DNA of 64,000 nucleotides, from positions 124,001 through 188,000 of the forward strand of contig JAZKJV010000297.1 in NCBI GenBank assembly GCA_037367405.1, read 5' to 3'. Shown piece after piece: positions 57,678-64,000 of the stretch. The translations under genes and the position numbers were made by a program. Within the stretch, counting starts at the first letter, position 1. Each line of letters opens with the position of its first letter. The notes under the pieces are model-generated. The model was not told where the DNA came from, did no database searches, and saw only the letters and a list, made by a program, of their open reading frames with translations. This DNA is from Ottelia alismoides (Eukaryota; Streptophyta; Magnoliopsida; Alismatales; Hydrocharitaceae).

Positions 57678-58669
57678 CTAGAACCTTGTTGATACAGAGT
57701 CGTGCTCTTCACTCTTACTGGGACGATGCTGTTCTTACTGCTTGCTATTTGGTGAACCGTATGCCATCGTCTGTCTTGGGGGAGAAGTTTCCTTTCTCGA
57801 TTGCGTTTCCCGAGAAGGATCTTTTCTCCCTTACACCTAGTGTGTTTGGATCTGTAGCTTTTGTTCATAATGTCTCTCTAGGTCGTGACAAACTCTCTCC
57901 TAGAACTGTCAAGAGTGTGTTTGTTGGCTACTCTCGTACCCATAAGGGGTACCGTTGCTTTGATCCGCTAAGGCGGAAGTACTTTGTGAGTGCTGACGTT
58001 ACTTTCTGTAAGTCTGTTATGTATTTTTCTCCTACAGGTGACAGACTAGCCCCTTCTAACTCTGACGATGAGATCTACATGCCTCCACCTCCTACTGTCG
58101 TTCTTCCGCCTCCCTTTACTCCTGCTTTACCACCACCTCCTCTATCGCCACTACCACCACCACCATCACCACCACCACCACCACCACATGCTCCTGTGGC
58201 TCCACCTCCTACTCTGTCTCAGTTTTTGCCACGCGTTCTTCCTCGCAGACCTCGTTCGATTCCCCGTGTTCACAGGTCTTGCCCATTATCCAGCACGCCT
58301 CAGGTATGTAGCAAGCACATTGTTTCTACTGATGGCACTATTGAGTTGTCTGTACAGCAGGATTCCATACAGGATGAGCAGGTGCCCTCTCAAGAGGGGA
58401 ACTCACAGGGTACAGATTTGGCAGGTGATCTTGATATACCTATTACTTTGCGAAAGCCGAAACGACAGTGTGCTACTTATCCTCTTACAGCCCAGGTTTC
58501 CTTGAGCAGGCTGTCAGAGGATTTTAGGAGATTTACCATGGCACTATCTGCTGTGGAGATACTACAGACATATCAGGAGGCTCTAAAGGACAATCAATGG
58601 AGGTTAGCCGTGGAGGAGATGGGTGTTCACTGTGAAACACCGTGTGGATGGCAGCGTGGATCGCTATAA
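57678..58669 (+). pseudogene. Copia-2 integrase C-terminus and proline-rich linker
   Basis: After a frameshift near 57675 the frame (from 57617) is open to 58669: LLIQSRALHSYWDDAVLTAC, FPEKDLFSLTPSVFGSVAFV, SVFVGYSRTHKGYRCFDP, YFVSADVTF, then a proline run encoded by CCA/CCT repeats (58080-58210), and [33 protein letters not shown] further slip near 58615 leads into RT. Confidence 0.85.
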
Positions 58670-59402
58670 GGCGAGACTTGTGGTACGAGGGTTCACTCAG
58701 ACATATGGAGTAGACTATCATGATACTTTCTCTCCAGTTGCCAGACATTCTACTCTGCGTATTCTACATTCTGTCGCTATGATACGAGATTGGCCCTTGT
58801 ATCAGCTTGATGTGAAGAATGCCTTCCTCTATGGTGATCTGTAGGAGGAGGTCTACATGCAGCAACCACCTGGGTTTGCTACTGAGGGGGAGTGTCAGAA
58901 GGTTTACAGGCTACACAAGGCTATCTATGGCCTTAAGCAGAGCCCAAGAGCATGGTTTCAGAAGTTCTCGGACTTGATAGAGCAACAGGGGTTTGTGAGA
59001 TCGACTGCCGATCACTCTCTATTTATACAGAGGGCCCAGAGAGGTACTATTGTCATTCTTGTTTACGTTGATGATATTATTATTACAGGGATGACGAGCA
59101 TGGCATTCAGGGTGCCAAGGACTTCCTAGGTCGGCAGTTTGTGACCAAGGATCTTGGACATTTACGTTACTTCCTTGGATTGGAGTTTGCCAGGAACCAG
59201 CGAGGTCTTGTAATGATCCAGAGGAAGTACGCTGCATATCTTCTTTCAGTGACATGCATGGCAGATTGTAGACCTGCCGCTATTCCTATTGACCCGAGCA
59301 TGAAGCTTTATGATGATGATACTGAGGAGGTCGACAAGAGGAGGTATAGAGAGCTTGTTGGCAGCTATTATATGTGACTATTACTGGCCCGACATAGGCT
59401 TT
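58623..59402 (+). pseudogene. Copia-2 RT, 3' truncated by copia 3
   Basis: [53 protein letters not shown], a TAG at 58842, EEVYMQQPPGFATEGECQKV, AIYGLKQSPRAWFQKF, and the YVDD site at about 59067-59078. A slip near 59088 changes frame to DLGHLRYFLGLEFARNQRGL, IPIDPSMKL and DKRRYRELVG. Coding ends at the copia-3 insertion. Confidence 0.88.
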
Positions 59403-59553
59403 TGTTGGAGAAAATAAGAGCACTTATTATTTCTCAGAACCCTAGGCTCTCTTATATAGTAGAGAGGCCTATGGGTAAATTACATAAAGTAGACAATCGA
59501 AAAGGAAAATAAGAAAGAGACACATATTAAATATGAAAATACAAATATCTTCA
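59403..59553 (-). repeat. 3' LTR of copia 3
   Basis: Minus strand runs TGAAGATATT...CTCCAACA with a promoter-like ACTATATAAGAGAG and CCTAGGGTTCTGAG; similar in layout to the copia-2 LTR. The polypurine tract on the minus strand, AGCTTGAGGGGGAGTG, abuts it at 59554-59569. Confidence 0.85.
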
Positions 59554-59562
59554 CACTCCCCC

Positions 59563-60897
59563 TCAAGCTGGAGCATAGATATCGATCATGCTCAGTTTGG
59601 ATGAACACTTCTGGAATGATCCTCTGGGTAGTGGCTTGGTGAAGATGTCCGCGGTTTGCTCTCCAGAGCTGGCATGGGAAGTAGAGATCATGCCCTTCTG
59701 AATCATGTCTCTGGTGTAGTGGCAATCCACCTTAATATGTTTTGTTCTCTCATGGAATGCATGGTTGTTTGCAATGAATAGGGCAGTCTGGTTATCACAG
59801 TGTAACTCCATGGGTAGAGGGATCTCTACATGTAGATCACATAGCACTGCTCGGACCCACATCATTTCTGTACTAGCTTGAGCCATAGCCCTGTATTCGG
59901 ACTCGGCACTTGATCTTGCTACAATAGTTTGTTTCTTGCTTTTCCAAGAAACGAGAGAAGTGCCAATAAATATTACAAATCCTGAAGTCGATTTCCTATC
60001 CTTAGGACAGCCTGCATAATCTGCGTCAGCATATGCGGATACAGAGAATGTGTCTCCTTTCTTGAATAGTAATCCTGAGCATGGAATTGATTTCAGATAC
60101 CTCAATATCATATGTAGTGCGTCCATATGTACCTGTCGAGGTTGCTCCATGAATTGACTCACTCGACTCACTGCAAATGCAATATCCGATCTGGTGATTG
60201 TAACATAAATGAGCTTTCCAACCATCTCTTTGTATCTTCTCTTATCAACTTTATTGGTATCATCATATAGCTTCATGGTAGGATCCATAGGAGTCGTGGA
60301 CGGTCGACATCCAATCAATCCTGTTTCTGCAAGCATATCTGTAACATACTTCCTTTGGGTCATCACAAGACCCTGTGCATTTCTAACAAATTCCAACGCC
60401 AAGAAATACCTTAGGGTACCCAGATCCTTAGTCACAAATTGACTGCCCAGAAATTCTTTAGCCATCTTGATTCCCTGCTCATCATCTCCTGTAACAACAA
60501 TATCATCAACATAAACCATGATAGCAACAGTACCTCTAGACGTCTTCTGCACAAATAAGGAATGGTCTGCATTTGACCTCTCGAAGCCTGGTCGTTCAAT
60601 CAGATCTGAAAGCTTTTGAAACCACGCTCTAGGACTCTGTTTAAGACCATATATTGCCTTATGGAGTCTACAAACCTGGTCACACTCCCCCTCATTAGCA
60701 AACCCCGGAGGCTGCTGCATATAGACCTCCTCGTGTAGATCTCCATATAAAAATACATTTTTCACGTCAGGCTGAAATAACGGCCAATCTTGTGCTAGAA
60801 TAACTGAAAGAAGGACACATAAAGTAGAATGTCTAGCAACTGGAGAGAACGTGTCCAAGTAATCAACCCCATAAGTCTGGGTAAAACCACGTGCCAC
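59563..60897 (-). pseudogene. Copia-3 RT and RNase H (444 open codons)
   Basis: Long open frame. [42 protein letters not shown] (residues 44-62), KAIYGLKQSPRAWFQKL, catalytic YVDD at residues 129-132, KDLGTLRYFLALEF. RNase H: DADYAGCPKDRKSTSGF (residues 291-307), SSAESEY (329-335), CDNQTAL (367-373), HIKVDCHYTRD and DIFTKPL (418-424); all acidic catalytic residues are present. The frame's upstream continuation (60898-61090, QSRGTWTLV and SCKWVFTVKY) has one stop (DW-stop-KAR) near 60910, so the full RT is broken. Confidence 0.9.
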
Positions 60898-61095
60898 GAG
60901 CCTTGCCTTCTACCAGTCAAGGCTTCCATCGGCATGGTATTTAACAGTAAATACCCACTTGCAGCTAACAATAGACGCTCCGGGAGGTGGAGAAACAAGT
61001 GTCCAAGTTCCACGGGACTGTAATGCGACCATTTCTTCTTGCATAGCAAGGCGCCATTTGCTATCTTGGAGTGCCTCCTGGTAATTGCGTGGAAC

Positions 61096-62240
61096 CTATA
61101 CTACAGACAAGGCTACCACAAATCTTTGGAAATCACCGGTCAGACGATGAAAAGAGACATGTGAAGCAAGTGGATATGAAGCACAATTACGCCTTTGCTT
61201 TCTAATAGTGATAGGCACGTCCAAATCTCCATGATCATCATCCTGTTGTGTTTCCTGTATCAATAGATCCTCAGACTCATCGTTAGAAATCAAGTTATCA
61301 GAACCAACCTGAGGGCTGCTGGATGACAGGCCATGGCCTTGAGTAGAGGAGGACCGACGAGTATAGTACTTTGGTAATTGTGGGACAATGGTAACTGGAG
61401 GTGGTAAAGGTGGAGGTGACGGTATGATAGGAGGTGGTGGTGGAGATGTCATAGAAGGTAACTGACTCATAGGAGGAGGTGGCACGAGGACCTCAGTATC
61501 AGAATGGGAAGTAGTCATTCGGTCACCTGTAGGAGAGAAAAACATCATTGATTCAAAGAATGTGACATCGACGCTAACAAAATATTTTCGACGCAACGGA
61601 TCAAAGCAACGATAGCCCTTCTGTATCATGGAGTACCCGATAAACACACATTTGATAGCCCTGGGAGAGAGCTTATCAAGACCTGGCACCAACTGATGGA
61701 CAAAACTAACACAGCCTAAGACACGGGGTGGAAGAGAGAACAACTCCTTCTCAGGAAAGGCTAGAGAGAGAGGACTTTTCTCGCCCAAGACAGATGAGGG
61801 CATGCGATTTATTAAGTAGCAAGCTGTGAGAACCGCATCACCCCAGAACGAGTTTGGAGCATGACTCTGAATAAGTAAGGTTCTAGTAATATCCAGTAGA
61901 TGGCGATGTTTCCGCTCTGCAACACCATTTTGTTGTGAAGTGCAAGCACATGAAGTTTGATAAATTATACCACGAGATGAAAAGAACAAGGACAAAGTTC
62001 TAGTACAAAACTCCGAGGCATTGTCAGACCGCACAATTTTCACAGAAGAAGAAAAAAACATTTTGAACTTCATTGATAAACATTTGAATCACATCTCCTG
62101 CTTCAGATTTATTCTTCAATAAAAACACCCAAGACAAACGGGAAAAATCATCTACTGCAACAAGATAGAACCTGTGTCCCTAGTGGTCAGGAGCACGACT
62201 GGGACCCCAAATATCATTATGGACTAACTCGAACAAGGAG
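61096..62240 (-). pseudogene. Copia-3 integrase
   Basis: Minus strand. 62073 down to 61096 is open for 325 codons: SDNASEFC (second acid), TSQQNGVAERKHRHL (third acid in AERKH), TRTLLIQSHAPNSFWGDAVL, FPEKELFSLPPRVLGCVSFV, YSMIQKGYRCFDPLRRKYFV, and a proline-rich linker (PPPPPIIPSPPPLPPP) near the end. Upstream (62073-62350), in a different frame, are the zinc-finger region (HLRFGHLHLQK, CEACKLGKHHR) and the first acid (NDIWGPSR). At least one frameshift near 62060 and one stop near 62185 are present. Confidence 0.85.
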
Positions 62241-62467
62241 CTACTGCTCCGACTCTGACGATTCGGGAAAGTAGACCGATGATGCTTTCCCAACTTACAC
62301 GCTTCACACTGGAAGGACGTCTTCGGAGAAATCTGGGGCAAAACACGACACATCTTCTGAAGATGGAGATGACCAAATCGGAGATGTCAGGTATATGGAG
62401 AGTCTGATCCTGTAGAATGGAGAGATGCACCGACATAGGGAGTATGGACCAGACGATAGAGACCATT

Positions 62468-63590
62468 CTACTCACGGCCATAGCCAATCACCTTACCCGA
62501 TGGTATGTCCTGAAAAACAAGAGACGATGAGTCAAAAATAGCTCGACAGTTCAAATCCTTTGTAATCTGGCTAATGGATAGTAAGTTCATAGAGAAATCA
62601 GGAGCATATAACACATTTTGCAGTTTCATGGAAGGTGTCAGGTTAACCTCCCCATGCCCTGTGATCGGGGAATGTGTCCCATTGGCTATCACCACAGTTC
62701 GTCCTGAAGGGACCGGTCTATGTGCAGTGAGCTGCATCTGGAGGCATGATATTCCTCAGTCTGGCAACAAGATCATCGAATCCCTGGTCCAACGAGGAAG
62801 GTGCAGGGGACTCAACTTGTTCTGCTACCTGAGCCGATGCAGGAAAGCCATGCTTATAGTAGCATGTATCCTTGGAGTGACCATGGCGATGGCAATAACT
62901 GCATGGTTGACGAATCCGACCCCCACGACCCCGGGGGCCACGTCCACGAAAGGTAGAGGAGCCCCCTCTTCCTCTGGAGGCTGCCATCGCTGAAGGTGTC
63001 TGGCTGGCAGTCGAGCTTGGGACAGTAATTCGACTCAGTCGGCGGAAAGCTTCCTCCATAGGAGGAATAGTGGCGTCAACCGGGCAGCATCATACTCTGG
63101 AGCAAGAGCAGCCAGGAATACACCTACCATGGTAGCATTCCTGTATGTCTTCTGCTGCTCAGGAGCAGCCGTCAACGGTATGAAGCTATGGAGCTTCTCA
63201 AACATCCCTCGTAGGGATGTGTACATTGAGTGAAGATATCATGTTGCAACTGAAGTATCTTCATCTCGTTTCGCGCCTGCGAATATGTCGCTCCTAGAAT
63301 ATCCCACATAGCCTTAGCCGTGGGCTGATGTAATACATCGTTGGCGATCTCTATCGTCAACGTCCCAGATAGCCAGACTTTGGCATACACATCATCTGCC
63401 TCCCACGAGGCATTCACCCCAGTCTTCTTCACCGGCTCTTCTCGGTAAGAATGTGCTTCTTACCATTCGACTTCATCAGGCTCATAAACTGCATAGCCCA
63501 GAGCTCATAATTTGTCCCGTCCATTTTCACAATAGGCGCCGGACCTCTGAATGCGCCAGTGGCGGGTACATCGACCTTGTTCTCAGACAT
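62468..63590 (-). pseudogene. Copia-3 gag and protease remnant
   Basis: Minus strand, ATG at 63590 (MSENKVDVPA, GPAPIVKMDGTNYELWAMQF). Gag body: GVNASWEADDVYAKVW, LHQPTAKAMWDILGATYSQA, LRGMFEKLHSFIPL, MEEAFRRLSRI; zinc knuckle CSYCHRHGHSKDTCYYKHGF (about 62870-62930). A frameshift breaks the gag near 63225 and another near 63060. The protease then starts abruptly at MQLTAHRPVPSGRTVVIANG: the active-site segment (WIMDSGA in copia 1) is missing, apparently deleted at about 62735-62745. SMNLLSISQITKDLNCRAIF ends the domain. Confidence 0.85.
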
Positions 63591-64000
63591 ACTGCCGAAA
63601 GAAGACTGCTACGGGTGCAACAAATCAAAGTTTATATGTCTACACATACATATATTGGTTTGGGTGCACGTGTAGACTCATGCACACCAACCCATCAATC
63701 ATCGGACGAAGCTGAGGCGGCTTGCGCTTAGAGACAACACGCGAGACGAAGCTTATGCGCGCGCGAGACAAGCGTACTGTGCACGCGAGGAGGGCGAGCG
63801 CGCTGCGCGCGAGGAGGGCGAGCGCGCTGTGCGCACAAGAAGGACGAGCGCGCGTGCGCGGCGAGCGCGCTGTGCTCGCGTGCGGAGCCCTAGCTGTGAA
63901 GGCGCGCTAGGCTGCGTCGCCTGCGAAAGGGCAAGGGCATGCACGCGAGACGAGGGAGGGGGCGGCGACGCACAAGGAGAGGGCTGGCGGTGGGGTTAGG
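63591..64000 (-). other. Copia-3 leader, GC-rich repeats
   Basis: Leader between gag and the off-window 5' LTR. It shares TGTCTACAC-type text with the copia-2 leader near 63640-63680. At 63770-63900 GC-rich short repeats (GCGAGGAGGGCGAGCGCGCT) occur at least twice with variants. Confidence 0.65.

Larger units (their letters stand above)
56388..59402 (+). mobile_element. Copia retrotransposon 2, interrupted by copia 3
   Basis: 5' LTR 56388-56524 (137 bp, TGAGATATT...CCCAACA) and primer site TGGTATCAGAGC at 56525-56536. Gag is joined to integrase by an internal deletion; RT follows. Similarity breaks at 59403, where the minus-strand copia 3 begins with TGTTGGAG. The remaining RT/RNase H of copia 2 should lie beyond the window's right end. 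Confidence 0.85.
59403..64000 (-). mobile_element. Copia retrotransposon 3 (minus strand), runs off the window
   Basis: 3' LTR 59403-59553, then (reading leftward from the right) leader, gag, protease remnant, integrase, RT and RNase H. It is the youngest of the three copia copies here, with the longest open frames, and lies inside copia 2. Its 5' LTR and the right-hand target duplication are beyond 64000, so insertion boundaries cannot be fully tested. Confidence 0.9.

Noticed and set aside
58080..58210. Extensin-like proline-rich gene
   Set aside because: The proline run is the usual linker after copia integrase and lies within the copia-2 frame.
63722..63944. Arginine/alanine-rich small proteins at the right edge
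   Set aside because: Both strands are open through GC-rich short repeats in a retroelement leader.

Overview
This window is nuclear DNA from a flowering plant. It is an AT-rich, intergenic-type landscape dominated by nested transposable elements, with one recognisable host gene. Angiosperm origin is supported by an Athila-type Ty3/gypsy element with a tRNA-Asp primer site, plant Ty1/copia elements with tRNA-Met primer sites, a plant L1-type LINE, hAT, Tourist and MULE-like elements, and a split gene for a DRG-family-regulatory (DFRP1/ZC3H15-type) CCCH protein. The GC-rich first exon of that gene would fit a monocot, but this is only a hint. There are no prokaryotic features, rRNA genes, bona fide tRNA genes or CRISPR arrays.

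Layout. 1-3871: a minus-strand copia element with decayed gag, primer site and an LTR that is split by a 1.7-kb long-TIR element. 3872-9060: AT-rich spacer holding several foldback (palindromic) MITE families and a 1.6-kb MULE-like element. 9064-24552: a complete but inactive Athila-type retrotransposon of 15.5 kb, with two 2873-bp LTRs, 5-bp target duplication CTGCC, decayed gag, protease, RT, RNase H and integrase, and no env-like ORF. It landed in one arm of an older foldback element. 24553-26113: more foldbacks, some nested. 26212-29422: a miniature LTR element (TRIM-like) followed by a probable solo or truncated gypsy LTR containing tandem repeats. 29580-30955: a long-TIR element carrying gene-like fragments. 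31296-34993: exons 1-4 of the DFRP1-type gene; its 3' exons are not visible in the window.

39290-50440 is a LINE cut into pieces. A hAT-like element (40902-44324), itself carrying a small non-autonomous copia element and a Tourist MITE, splits its RT. A 1.42-kb tandem duplication copied the LINE/hAT junction. A second insert (44345-48689, TSD AGACT, TG...CA ends) carries an intronless, internally inverted copy of the splicing-factor gene BUD13. A hAT MITE (49027-49425, TSD GGTGTTTT) and a SINE (49976-50078) cut the rest. 50441-64000 holds three related copia elements: copia-1 (plus strand, split by an 814-bp hAT element, 3' end lost), copia-2 (plus strand, gag joined to integrase by an internal deletion) and copia-3 (minus strand, inserted into copia-2, longest ORFs, but missing the protease active-site segment; it runs off the window end).

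Nothing here forms a working operon-like system. The most unusual object is the BUD13-carrying retroelement, whose junction with captured cDNA sits exactly at the primer-binding site.
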